Positions 1 to 5,342 of a DNA stretch of 8,636 nt are shown one piece after another (within the stretch, counting starts at the first letter, position 1; each line of letters starts with the position of its first letter). The translations under genes were made by a program, and so were the position numbers. Origin of the DNA: Phycisphaerales bacterium (GTDB lineage: Bacteria > Planctomycetota > Phycisphaerae > Phycisphaerales > UBA1924); the NCBI GenBank assembly GCA_016764015.1, contig JAESSR010000176.1, positions 1 to 8,636 on the forward strand, in the 5' to 3' direction. A model generated the notes under the pieces. That model made no database searches. It was not told where the DNA came from and worked only from the letters and a program-made list of their open reading frames with translations.

Positions 1-189
1 CGGATGGCCATGGTCAATCTCCTGTTTCAAGGCCAAAGAACTTGGCTCAGAAGACAATACGGAGAAGAATGATGGTCGGTTGCGCGATTGTTCAGAGATT
101 TCTGAACTATTGAACACCTTAATACTGTTCAGAATATCGGGGTGTTTTTGAACATGCAATTTCTCAACAACTTCTGTATTCGTTTCCAC
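1..189 (-). CDS. Partial hypothetical ORF running off the left edge
   Basis: A minus-strand frame stays open for 63 codons from a GTG at 187-189 to the window edge. It begins 22 bases after the stop of the lipoprotein gene and reads in the same direction, so it could be the next gene of an operon. The N-terminus reads VETNTEVVEKLHVQKHPDIL and the visible part is hydrophilic, with no membrane segment. I recognise no domain. The start is uncertain: GTG is the first start after an in-frame TAA, but its ribosome binding site is poor. The plus-strand ORF over the same bases has a less protein-like composition and looks like a shadow. It is a candidate, not a firm gene. Confidence 0.35.
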   Translation of the reverse strand, partial: METNTEVVEKLHVQKHPDILNSIKVFNSSEISEQSRNRPSFFSVLSSEPSSLALKQEIDHGHP

Positions 190-211
190 TGGATATTATT
201 CTTTGATGATC

Positions 212-886
212 TTATCGAACTGTTTCACCGAACGCATCAAGCTCATTCACCATCAATTCAACTAGCACTCCATGCATTCCTAGCCCCCACATCTCTCTCC
301 TATCGTCGTTATTCAAATAGTCGTACGAAGCCAATTCAAATATCTCATACTCATATGTGGACAAACCTCCAGCAGGAACTGAAATACTTCTCCCACTTTT
401 TGTGTCAAGATGATGCTTCTTCATTGGGCCTGAATAGGCGACTAGTCCTTCATCTGAATCAGTACCATTTATCAGCAAACGAATGTCCCCAAAAAAATCA
501 TTAATTTTATTCCATTTATTGTATTGCACTGCAAATGCCTTGTATTGTATCTCGTTTACCCTGTGATCTCGGAAATACACGGAATATTGCACACGACGAT
601 TTGGCAGTAATCTTCGAAAAACGAGAGTGAACGCACCATTAGAGTTGTCCTCATATATTGTAGATATTCCATCAGCCTTACCCACCATACGCGACAGCCA
701 ATACACAACAAAAGATTCATCTTCCGATTCACTATAGCGATCCAGCACATTCGACGGATTATCATATAACTGCTGAGTTTCAGAACGCGTTACAGGATAG
801 CTTGCTACGCAACCGCCGCTGATAAATACAGTGATGCCGATCATCACGCACTTAATGCCCCAAAGGATCTCTTGCTGGCGTTTCAT
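212..886 (-). CDS. Hypothetical protein, predicted lipoprotein (224 aa)
   Basis: I chose the ATG at 884-886 over the upstream ATG at 929-931 because it follows GGGAGGTAAAGGAA, a strong purine-rich binding site. From this start the protein has a charged N-terminus (MKRQQE), a hydrophobic stretch at about residues 8-22, and Cys26 preceded by Ser-Gly-Gly. This resembles a type II signal peptide, although Ser at -3 is unusual for a lipobox. If processed there, the rest (about 200 aa, rich in Tyr, Asp and Asn) would be anchored outside the cytoplasmic membrane. I recognise no enzymatic motif or named family. Its first 35 bases overlap the tail of an upstream gene fragment that an IS cuts off. If that upstream gene encoded a secreted toxin, this could be its immunity partner, but that is speculation. 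A plain signal anchor is the alternative. Confidence 0.6.
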   Translation of the reverse strand: MKRQQEILWGIKCVMIGITVFISGGCVASYPVTRSETQQLYDNPSNVLDRYSESEDESFVVYWLSRMVGKADGISTIYEDNSNGAFTLVFRRLLPNRRVQYSVYFRDHRVNEIQYKAFAVQYNKWNKINDFFGDIRLLINGTDSDEGLVAYSGPMKKHHLDTKSGRSISVPAGGLSTYEYEIFELASYDYLNNDDRREMWGLGMHGVLVELMVNELDAFGETVR

Positions 887-1030
887 TTCCTTTACCTCCC
901 CCGCATTTGTTTCTCCAATCTCGAAGTTCATTCATTTTATTTATCGCGTCTACTTCTTCCTGCCTTGCCGCGGTATCACTTGGTTCAGTGTGTGGCGCAA
1001 TACCACTAAATGGATGAAGCCCATTGCTAT
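852..1030 (-). pseudogene. C-terminal fragment of an unrecognised gene, cut off by the IS
   Basis: Reading leftward from the IS end at 1031, one minus-strand frame is open for about 59 codons to a TAA at 852-854. The tail includes DTAARQEEVDAINKMNELRD, a charged stretch likely to be helical, followed by a Gly/Lys-rich end. The composition looks like real protein rather than a shadow frame. No start codon or binding site belongs to it inside the stretch, so it reads as the 3' end of a longer gene. The missing front part is not on the far side of the IS, which holds tRNA and repeat sequence, so DNA was lost or rearranged as well as interrupted. The fragment overlaps the lipoprotein start by 35 bases, as in tightly packed gene pairs. 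Family unknown. Confidence 0.4.
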
Positions 1031-1058
1031 TGACCTGCCCCCATATTCTGTACCACTC
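1031..1058. repeat. IS terminal inverted repeat, orfB side
   Basis: TGACCTGCCCCC begins here, just outside the orfB stop. The same end recurs in diverged form at 7695 (TGACCCGCCCTC), with homology continuing inward through CCACT and the 3' end of orfB. A related start, TGGCCTGCCCCCC, occurs at 7776 on the orfA side of another remnant. These three matches support this as the true outer edge. The inner limit of the repeat is approximate. Confidence 0.65.
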
Positions 1059-1059
1059 G

Positions 1060-1980
1060 CTATGTTAGGGCAGCGGCGTTGCTTTGTCCCATCAGGGGGC
1101 TGTGGAGCGTAGCGGAGCAGGCCTCTGATGGATGATTGACGACCCGGGTGATCCGGGTTTGGGGTGCTGGTGGGCGATATCCAAGCGATGAATGAGGCCG
1201 CACGGTATTGTAGTGAATCCGCCAACGATCGATCAAAATCTTGGCTTCTCGAAGCGTGTAGAAGATCTCGCCGTTGAGTAGCTCGTCGCGGAGTTTGCCG
1301 TTGAAGCTTTCGATATACCCATTCTCCCAGGGACTCCCCGGCTCAATATACAGCGTGGACACGCCCACTTTGCTCAACCAGTTCCGCACCACATTGGCGG
1401 TGAACTCAGATCCATTATCCGAGCGAATATATTTCGGTACGCCCCGCGTGGCCATCAGCTAGGCCAATCGCTCAAGCACATCATCGCTGCGGAGATTCCT
1501 CGCCACATCAATCGAAAGGCACTCCCTCGTATGCTCATCGACCACATTGAGCATCCGAAAGCTCCGGCCCTCATGCGTCCTTCCGAGGACGAAGTCATAG
1601 GTCCAGACATGATCCTTGTGCTCGGCTCGGAGCCGGACGCACGATCCATCACCGAGCATCAATCGGCCTCTTTTACGCTGTTTTTTCGGCACTTTGAGTC
1701 CTTCCTGCTTCCAGATTCGTTCGACCCGTTTGTGATTGACACGCCAGCCCTCAAGCCGGAGCATCGCGGCGATCCGGCGGTAGCCGTATCTGCCGTACAT
1801 GCACGCGAGATCGATGATCCGCTGCGTCAACGACAACTCGTCATCACGCATGATTGGTCGATATCGCTGTGATGCCCGTGGTTGTCTCAGTATCTTGCAC
1901 GCCCGCCGTTCGGAAACTTCGAAGCAATCGAGGAGTATCCCGACCGCTTTGCGTTTCCGGTGCGGGCTTAGAAGTTTCCC
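1060..1980 (-). pseudogene. IS3 transposase orfB (DDE integrase core) with an in-frame amber codon
   Basis: This is the catalytic half of the transposase, normally made as an OrfAB fusion that cuts and joins IS ends. The frame entered by -1 slippage at 1974-1980 continues through an HTH_21-like segment (YGRYGYRRIAAMLRLEGW) into the rve core. The catalytic triad is visible: Asp in WTYDF (codon 1594-1596), Asp in YIRSDNG (1417-1419), and Glu in NGYIESFNG (1309-1311). The last two are separated by 35 residues, the standard D(35)E spacing. A TAG at 1459-1461 interrupts the frame between the first and second Asp (…[16 protein letters not shown]…). The downstream part stays in the same frame with no other lesion, so one recent point mutation explains the break. 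The fragment from the internal ATG at 1455 lacks the first Asp and should be inactive. Full length is 307 codons including stops, close to the family norm. Confidence 0.88.
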
Positions 1981-2246
1981 TGGGCGACTTCCTGGAGCAT
2001 GGCTTTGTCGAGACTCAGATCAGCGACGAGCTTCTTGAGCCGGGCATTTTCTTTTTCAAGATCCTTGAGCTTTCGGGCTTGGTCGGTTTTTAAGCCGCCG
2101 TACTCTTTCCGCCAGCGGTAGTAGGTCTGCTCGGTGACCCCGAGCTTGCGTGCGACCTCCGGGACGCTCATCCCCTGACCGAGGTGCACCTCGGCCTCTC
2201 GAAGTTTGTTGATGATCTGCTCTGCTGAATGCCGTTTCCGTGCCAT
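1968..2246 (-). CDS. IS3-family transposase OrfA (DNA-binding)
   Basis: This 92-residue protein is intact. It starts MARKRHSAEQIINKLREAEV and carries a helix-turn-helix at about residues 24-50 (MSVPEVARKLGVTEQTYYRW), which in IS3 elements binds the terminal repeats. A leucine-zipper-like coiled coil follows at about residues 58-85 (KDLEKENARLKKLVADLSLD) and would serve OrfA/OrfAB oligomerisation. The ATG follows GGAGG with 9 bases of spacing. The stop lies within the frameshift window, so OrfA alone is the default product and can act as a repressor of transposition. It could still be made even though orfB is broken. Confidence 0.9.
   Translation of the reverse strand: MARKRHSAEQIINKLREAEVHLGQGMSVPEVARKLGVTEQTYYRWRKEYGGLKTDQARKLKDLEKENARLKKLVADLSLDKAMLQEVAQGNF
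1974..1980 (-). other. Programmed -1 ribosomal frameshift heptamer GGGAAAC
   Basis: In the orfA frame the bases read G GGA AAC, an exact X XXY YYZ slippery site two codons before the orfA stop (TTC TAA). After -1 slippage the frame reads GGG AAA CTT and continues directly into orfB (KLLSPHRKRK). The reading frames of the two ORFs differ by exactly -1, as required. Confidence 0.75.
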
Positions 2247-2310
2247 GTTTGCCTGCCTCCATTGTTTGTAACACTCCCTTACATCAAGACAGTGCTCATT
2301 CCAACACCTA

Positions 2311-2340
2311 GCGGGTCAGCAAGCGGGTCAAAGCGGGTCG
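2311..2340. repeat. Three GCGGGTCA/G units (repeat copy C)
   Basis: GCGGGTCA occurs at 2311-2318 and 2323-2330, and GCGGGTCG at 2333-2340, with start-to-start spacings of 12 and 10 bases. The same octamer with 12-base spacing recurs at 2538-2557 and, slightly changed, at 5170-5189. On the minus strand the units contain GAC CCG CT (Asp-Pro-Leu), and the most upstream reads GAC CCG CTT TGA, the same Asp-Pro-Leu-stop ending as copy A. This looks like a scrambled third copy of the tail, or a set of recombinase arm sites. The first unit may instead be the IS end. Confidence 0.5.
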
Positions 2341-2370
2341 GTCCCAATTCCTCTGTTCTCAATATCCATC

Positions 2371-2407
2371 AAAAAACGCCGCTGGCTAAATGCCAACGGC
2401 GTTTTTT
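2371..2407. terminator. Strong bidirectional rho-independent terminator
   Basis: AAAAAACGCCG pairs perfectly with CGGCGTTTTTT. After a C/A mismatch, TGGC pairs with GCCA around a TAAAT loop. The GC-rich stem has T-runs on both strands, so it can stop transcription either way. It sits directly downstream of the tRNA-Ala 3' fragment on the minus strand, where a tRNA terminator would be. Confidence 0.85.
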
Positions 2408-2412
2408 GTAAG

Positions 2413-2456
2413 TGGAGACGAAGAGAATCGAACTCTCGACCTCTTGCATGCCATGC
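2413..2456 (-). other. tRNA-Ala(GGC) 3' half, attachment-site-like
   Basis: Read on the minus strand, this has the order of a tRNA 3' half. The anticodon loop is ATGGCAT (anticodon GGC at 2450-2452), then the anticodon-stem strand GCAAG, variable loop AGGTC, T-arm GAGAG-TTCGATT-CTCTT (one G-U pair), acceptor strand CGTCTCC and discriminator A. CCA is not encoded. The bases before the anticodon loop (AGGGC) do not pair with GCAAG, and no D-arm or 5' acceptor strand follows, so the gene is not complete. A 3' half starting at the anticodon loop is what a tyrosine recombinase leaves as the duplicated core of an att site. A tmRNA 3' end is less likely, because the anticodon loop and AGGTC variable loop are tRNA-like. 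Confidence 0.65.
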
Positions 2457-2508
2457 CCTGTGCTTACCTTGAAATCAGCCCTGAAAGACTGTTATTGATG
2501 ATTCGGAG

Positions 2509-2538
2509 GGACTGTGATGGACTCGTTAGGACTCAAAG
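2509..2538. repeat. GGACT repeats in exact 10-bp phase
   Basis: GGACT starts at 2509, 2519 and 2529, one helical turn apart, between the tRNA half and the gene tail at 2533-2577. At the second copy of this region GGATA (5151) and GGACT (5161) keep the same 10-bp phase. Phased short direct repeats near an att core are typical of integrase arm-type or accessory-protein sites. This function is inferred from position only. Confidence 0.4.
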
Positions 2539-2577
2539 CGGGTCAGTAAGCGGGTCAGAAGTAAATGACTCAACTTG
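2533..2577 (-). pseudogene. 3' tail of a lost gene (copy A; possibly an integrase)
   Basis: The minus-strand frame reads SFTSDPLTDPL and stops at TGA 2533-2535. Copy B at 5165-5200 reads SFISDPLHDSL and stops at the same base. The nucleotide match is about 35 of 40 and continues weakly past the stop. A shared frame and stop suggest both descend from the 3' end of one coding sequence. Because copy A lies next to phased repeats and a tRNA half, the lost gene may have been an integrase. No catalytic residues remain, so this is inference. The 3' end of the DJ-1-like gene overlaps it in another frame. Confidence 0.4.
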
Positions 2578-3283
2578 CAAAGACATGCAGATTTCGATTG
2601 CTCTGTTGACCATTCATTGAACTCGCCATCTCTTGTGCAACACCAACTGCCGATGCCGGATTTCGCCCGGTGATGAGCAAGCCATCAATCACAACATGTT
2701 TAGCAAATGGATCGGCAAATGAATGGATAGCGCCTTGCTTTTCCATTTCTGCATCGAGCATGAATGGGACATCATGTTCTGAGTGCCCGATCTCCTCTGC
2801 GGTTGTGAATGCTGCAACTCGCTTCCCATCAAGGAGCTTTGTTCCATCTGAGATCGAAACATTGAGCAATGCTGCCGGGCCATGGCAGACGGCTCCTACG
2901 ACTCGATCGGTCTCGTAGAAATGAGCAACGGTCTTCTTCACAATCGGGTCATGAAGCATGTCATCCATCGGGCCGAGCCCGCCAGGGAAGAAAACAGCGT
3001 CGTATAGATCAAGGACTATTTGGTCGAGCCTTTTCGACTCATTCAGATCATTGAACCCCGTGGATTCACGAAAGATGACACTTGCAGGGTCTTCGCTGTT
3101 GAACCCATCCTCAGGCGGGCGTCCGCCTTTGATGCTGGCAAAGTCGACCCGGTGTCCATTGGCTGTAAACACCAGGTACGGATGAGCAACCTCTGAGAAC
3201 TCGTATCCGCTCGGGCGATTTTTGGGGCCAATGGTCTCGGTGCTGGTGACGACGAACAAGATTCGTTTGGATTGATGAATCAT
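2570..3283 (-). CDS. DJ-1/PfpI (Hsp31-like) family protein
   Basis: This 237-residue protein belongs to the class I glutamine amidotransferase-like DJ-1/PfpI superfamily, closest in layout to Hsp31/glyoxalase III types. Members act in the cytoplasm as glutathione-independent glyoxalases, chaperones or hydrolases. The nucleophile elbow is visible as AVCHGPAALLN with Cys133 and His134, and Glu31 in SEVAHPY fits the acidic partner. FFPGGLGPMDD (residues 98-108) is the conserved loop before it, and ITGRNPASA lies near the C-terminus. It is the third gene of the operon: its ATG overlaps the hydrolase TGA (ATGA), with GGAG about 9 bases upstream. The last 15 or so residues (NGQQSNRNLHVFAS) look unlike the family and run into repeat copy A, so the natural C-terminus may have been replaced. 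Substrate unknown; methylglyoxal-type carbonyls are a family-based guess. Confidence 0.88.
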   Translation of the reverse strand: MIHQSKRILFVVTSTETIGPKNRPSGYEFSEVAHPYLVFTANGHRVDFASIKGGRPPEDGFNSEDPASVIFRESTGFNDLNESKRLDQIVLDLYDAVFFPGGLGPMDDMLHDPIVKKTVAHFYETDRVVGAVCHGPAALLNVSISDGTKLLDGKRVAAFTTAEEIGHSEHDVPFMLDAEMEKQGAIHSFADPFAKHVVIDGLLITGRNPASAVGVAQEMASSMNGQQSNRNLHVFAS

Positions 3284-4020
3284 CTCGTACTCCGCTGTGA
3301 AGCCGTAATGGACAATATGGAATTCGCCAACCCTTTGGGCATCGATAAAGCCGGAAAGTGACCAGATTCAAGCGTCACTACTTTTTCAACCGACCAGTTC
3401 TCAATCATGCGGTCCTGTAGATCAAGACTAAAGATCCGATCTGTTGCTGTGCGAATGATGTATTTTGGTACTGATCCAAACCGCTCGCTGCTCAGATCGA
3501 GCTTTGCCATGAATGGCTCTGTTGCTTGTTTGGCCGCCAACTTGGTCAGCACATCATTGATTACTTCAGGTTGAGTATCATGGAACCCGACCTCACGCCA
3601 CACCGACTCCAAGACCTCTGCATACGACTGATCTTCAGAGAACACAAGTTGCGGGAGTAACTGCCCGCCCGGATCGCTCTGCATCGCCTCGATAGCACTG
3701 GTCCCATCCTTGAGCAAGAACGCTGCGGCATAAATCAGCCGCTCGATGCGATCAACGAAACGCTCTGCGACTTGAGAAATCACGATGCCGCCTAAGCTGT
3801 GGCCAACAAGAATGACTTGATCGTTGCTCTTATCGATCACTTCCTTGACAGCCGAGATGTAGGTTTCGAGCGTGACATCTTCGATTGGTTTCATGTTGCT
3901 CAAGCTTCCGGGGAGTTCAACAACTGAAACTTGGTGTCCCTGCTCTTCAAGCGTTGGCACAACATTCTCCCAAGAAAGAGCACCTTCCCACGCCCCATGG
4001 ACGAGTACATAATGGCTCAT
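3280..4020 (-). CDS. Alpha/beta hydrolase
   Basis: This 246-residue alpha/beta-hydrolase has the short single-domain form seen in plant methylesterase/hydroxynitrile-lyase-like and bacterial EstC-like enzymes. HGAWEGALSW (residues 8-17) supplies the oxyanion-hole region. The nucleophile elbow VGHSLGG places Ser75, TATDRIFSLDLQ gives Asp194, and ESGHFPALSMP gives His221, so the catalytic triad is complete. There is no signal peptide, so it is cytoplasmic. It would cleave a small ester, lactone or similar bond; the substrate cannot be read from the sequence. It overlaps the tautomerase stop (ATGA) behind a G-rich binding site (AAGGGGGTGG), and its own stop overlaps the next start. This implies translational coupling within one stress or detoxification operon. 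Confidence 0.9.
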   Translation of the reverse strand: MSHYVLVHGAWEGALSWENVVPTLEEQGHQVSVVELPGSLSNMKPIEDVTLETYISAVKEVIDKSNDQVILVGHSLGGIVISQVAERFVDRIERLIYAAAFLLKDGTSAIEAMQSDPGGQLLPQLVFSEDQSYAEVLESVWREVGFHDTQPEVINDVLTKLAAKQATEPFMAKLDLSSERFGSVPKYIIRTATDRIFSLDLQDRMIENWSVEKVVTLESGHFPALSMPKGLANSILSITASQRSTR

Positions 4021-4442
4021 GATGCCACCCCCTTCGAGATCGCTTCGCCGAGTTCTTCGTTGCTCATGGCGATGCCGTCAAGATTCCAAGCACCGTCAAC
4101 GGTGTGAACAACATTGAAGTAGATGTTGTCCCGTGATACTTTTCCACCAGCCAGATCAAAGATAATGTCCGTAGCGTCCTGGCCAAATCCCTTGAGGACC
4201 TCGGATGATGCGAATGCAAACGATGGAACTTTCCATTCGACCCAAACCGCATCGAACTCTTCGCCGCCTGAAAAGCTGAGCCCTTCAGGAACGATGTGAA
4301 CATTGGCGGTGACATTGGGGGTCATGACGGAGTTTCCCGTGAGCCCGTGCCATTTGAGCATGGAGTCTGTGAGCTGAACAACAGCCTCTTTGGCCTTGCT
4401 TGTTTCGATGACACCTTGGCTGATGGTGAGTGTAAGTGGCAT
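4017..4442 (-). CDS. Tautomerase-superfamily protein (141 aa)
   Basis: I start it at the ATG 4440-4442, not 15 codons upstream, for two reasons. AAAGGAG lies just before it, and the resulting protein begins Met-Pro, leaving the N-terminal proline that is the catalytic base of 4-oxalocrotonate tautomerase-type enzymes. At 141 residues it matches the longer, fused beta-alpha-beta members (cis-CaaD/MSAD size range) rather than the roughly 62-residue 4-OT. Landmarks are MPLTLTISQG, MLKWHGLTGN, VEWKVPSFAFA and VHTVDGAWNLDG. It is the first gene of the operon. The upstream 15 codons lie over the operator and would include the repressor site, another reason to reject that start. The substrate is unknown; keto-enol tautomerisation or decarboxylation/dehalogenation of small oxo-acids are family possibilities. 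Confidence 0.82.
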   Translation of the reverse strand: MPLTLTISQGVIETSKAKEAVVQLTDSMLKWHGLTGNSVMTPNVTANVHIVPEGLSFSGGEEFDAVWVEWKVPSFAFASSEVLKGFGQDATDIIFDLAGGKVSRDNIYFNVVHTVDGAWNLDGIAMSNEELGEAISKGVAS

Positions 4443-4468
4443 ATGATTTCTCCTTTCAAGAGTATTGT

Positions 4469-4488
4469 TTTGAAGTGAACACTTCAAA
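4469..4488. promoter_or_regulatory. Palindromic operator for the TetR repressor
   Basis: TTTGAAGTGAACACTTCAAA is a perfect 9-2-9 inverted repeat. It begins inside the operon's -10 element and covers the predicted transcription start, where binding would block initiation. Two extra TTGAAGT half-sites in direct orientation, 17 bases apart, lie at 4505-4511 and 4522-4528 within the regulator's own promoter, suggesting autoregulation. Assignment to the adjacent TetR gene is by position. Confidence 0.75.
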
Positions 4489-4514
4489 TATATTCTTTAT
4501 TCGCTTGAAGTCAA
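4487..4514 (-). promoter_or_regulatory. Promoter of the tautomerase-hydrolase-DJ-1 operon
   Basis: On the minus strand, TTGACT (4509-4514) and TATATT (4487-4492) are separated by 16 bases, close to the sigma-70 consensus. The operator overlaps the -10, giving a simple steric repression arrangement. Confidence 0.7.
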
Positions 4515-4533
4515 TCCTTTTTTGAAGTAAAAT
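4505..4533 (+). promoter_or_regulatory. Promoter of the TetR gene
   Basis: TTGAAG (4505-4510) and TAAAAT (4528-4533) lie 17 bases apart, with the ATG 20 bases further on and GGAG at 4544-4547. The -35 overlaps the -35 of the divergent operon by two bases, so the two promoters are back to back. Each carries TTGAAGT half-sites of the operator motif. Confidence 0.65.
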
Positions 4534-4553
4534 GACTAAAACTGGAGCATCAC

Positions 4554-5147
4554 ATGTCACGACCACGATCAATCCCTGAAAAAGAGGCCATAGAACGGGC
4601 ATTGAGGCTGTTTTGGGAAAAAGGGTACAATCGAACTTCGATCGCAGATTTAGGTGAAGCCATCGGCGTTGGCCCGTCGAGCATCTACAACGCCTTTGGC
4701 AGCAAGCACGAACTCTTCGAAAAAGCTCTTACCCAGTACATGAGTACCCATGCCGAGTTTGTGGGTGAACTCTTCGCAAACTCTGAGAAAATGAGTACGA
4801 CCGAGTTCCTCAAAGAACTACTTTCCAGCCTCGTTATCCTCTACACGAACAAATCGACCCCGCCCGGATGTGCCATGATGCAAGCCGGCGGCTCTGGGGC
4901 CGCAAGCGACTCACAAGCCTGTGCGGTCACACTGACAATGAAAATAAGCCTGGAATCTGCACTGCACGATTTCTTCAAAGCCAAGCATGCCAACGGCGAA
5001 GAACTCAATACCAAGCCAAAGATCCTCGCTAAGTTCATTGTCGGCACCATCCGAGGTCTCTCTCAACTCGCATGCGATGGGAGCTCTCGTAAAGACCTTC
5101 TCGGTGTCGCAGACCATGCGGCCAAGAGTTGTTCTCAATCTATTTGA
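4554..5147 (+). CDS. TetR/AcrR-family transcriptional regulator
   Basis: This 197-residue regulator has the usual TetR layout. The N-terminal three-helix DNA-binding domain (about residues 8-55) contains the helix-turn-helix SIADLGEAIGVGPSSIYNAF and the following GSKHELFEKAL. A variable helical ligand-binding and dimer domain follows. TPPGCAMMQAGG (about residues 102-113) matches the PGC-type loop of one TetR subgroup; Cys106 could be ligand-contacting or redox-sensitive, but that is a guess. It is transcribed away from the tautomerase operon, and the spacer holds a perfect palindrome, so it most likely represses that operon and itself until a small inducer binds. Its stop lies about 18 bases from repeat copy B, at the cassette edge. 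Confidence 0.92.
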   Translation: MSRPRSIPEKEAIERALRLFWEKGYNRTSIADLGEAIGVGPSSIYNAFGSKHELFEKALTQYMSTHAEFVGELFANSEKMSTTEFLKELLSSLVILYTNKSTPPGCAMMQAGGSGAASDSQACAVTLTMKISLESALHDFFKAKHANGEELNTKPKILAKFIVGTIRGLSQLACDGSSRKDLLGVADHAAKSCSQSI

Positions 5148-5203
5148 TTTGGATACGTTTGGACTCAAAGCGAGTCATGTAGCGGGTCAGAAATAAATGA
5201 GAC
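5148..5203 (-). pseudogene. Second copy of the lost-gene tail (copy B)
   Basis: This is a direct repeat of about 2514-2571 in the same orientation. The minus-strand frame SFISDPLHDSL ends at TGA 5165-5167, the same base as in copy A. The GGA(C/T) elements in 10-bp phase are also kept. Unlike copy A it is not followed by a tRNA fragment; the TetR 3' end abuts it instead. The two copies are 2632 bases apart and bracket exactly the TetR/three-gene cassette. Confidence 0.5.
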
Positions 5204-5241
5204 TTCGATGCCTGACGCATTGATTCTTCAGTTCCGGATGA

Positions 5242-5260
5242 GGCCATTCCGTGAATGGTC
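5242..5260. other. Short stem-loop downstream of the PLP-enzyme gene
   Basis: GGCCATTC and GAATGGTC pair over 8 bp (one G-T) around a CGT loop. It lies about 80 bases past the stop of the minus-strand PLP enzyme and has no T-run, so it is at best a weak terminator or RNA-stabilising hairpin. Nothing else is visible in 5204-5342. Confidence 0.3.
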
Positions 5261-5342
5261 TTGTATATAGGGATGGGCTAATTATTTGGGAGTTGGCAGG
5301 TCATTCCAGCTTTGGTTTCAGGAAAGAATGCCTTCTTGAAAT

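Larger units (their letters stand above)
1031..2318 (-). mobile_element. IS3-family (IS407-like) insertion sequence, inactivated
   Basis: The element has the usual IS3 layout: orfA, a -1 frameshift, then orfB with an rve-type DDE integrase core, all on the minus strand. The orfB-side end is clear. TGACCTGCCCCC starts at 1031, beginning with TG as IS3 ends do, and lies 29 bases beyond the orfB stop. The orfA-side end is uncertain. I see no close match to that inverted repeat upstream of orfA. The nearest candidate is TGACCCGC (minus strand) ending at 2318, which is also one unit of a local repeat array. The 4-bp flanks (CTAT at 1027-1030, GCAA at 2319-2322) do not match, so no target duplication is visible. 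The element probably lost or recombined its orfA-side end. Together with the amber codon in orfB, this makes it a non-autonomous relic. Confidence 0.8.

Noticed and set aside
142..504. 120-codon plus-strand ORF
   Set aside because: It lies antisense to the lipoprotein and to the left-edge frame, has no clear binding site, and its His/Ser/Leu-rich composition is that of a shadow frame.
212..931. Longer start for the lipoprotein at 929-931
   Set aside because: The internal ATG has the much better binding site and puts the signal peptide at the N-terminus.
1531..1872. 113-codon plus-strand ORF across the IS
   Set aside because: It is antisense to a recognisable orfB with catalytic motifs.
1027..2334. 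Target-site duplication around the IS
   Set aside because: CTAT on the left does not match GCAA, AAGC or GTCC beyond any of the candidate right ends.
2413..2456. Complete tRNA or tmRNA gene
   Set aside because: No 5' acceptor strand or D-arm follows, and the anticodon stem does not pair. The tRNA-Ala-like anticodon and variable loops argue against tmRNA.
2311..2557. CRISPR-like array
   Set aside because: The repeat units are 8 bases at 10-12 base spacing, far too short, with no spacers and no cas genes.
4017..4487. Longer start for the tautomerase at 4485-4487
   Set aside because: It would lose the N-terminal catalytic proline and start inside the operator, upstream of the clear AAAGGAG site.
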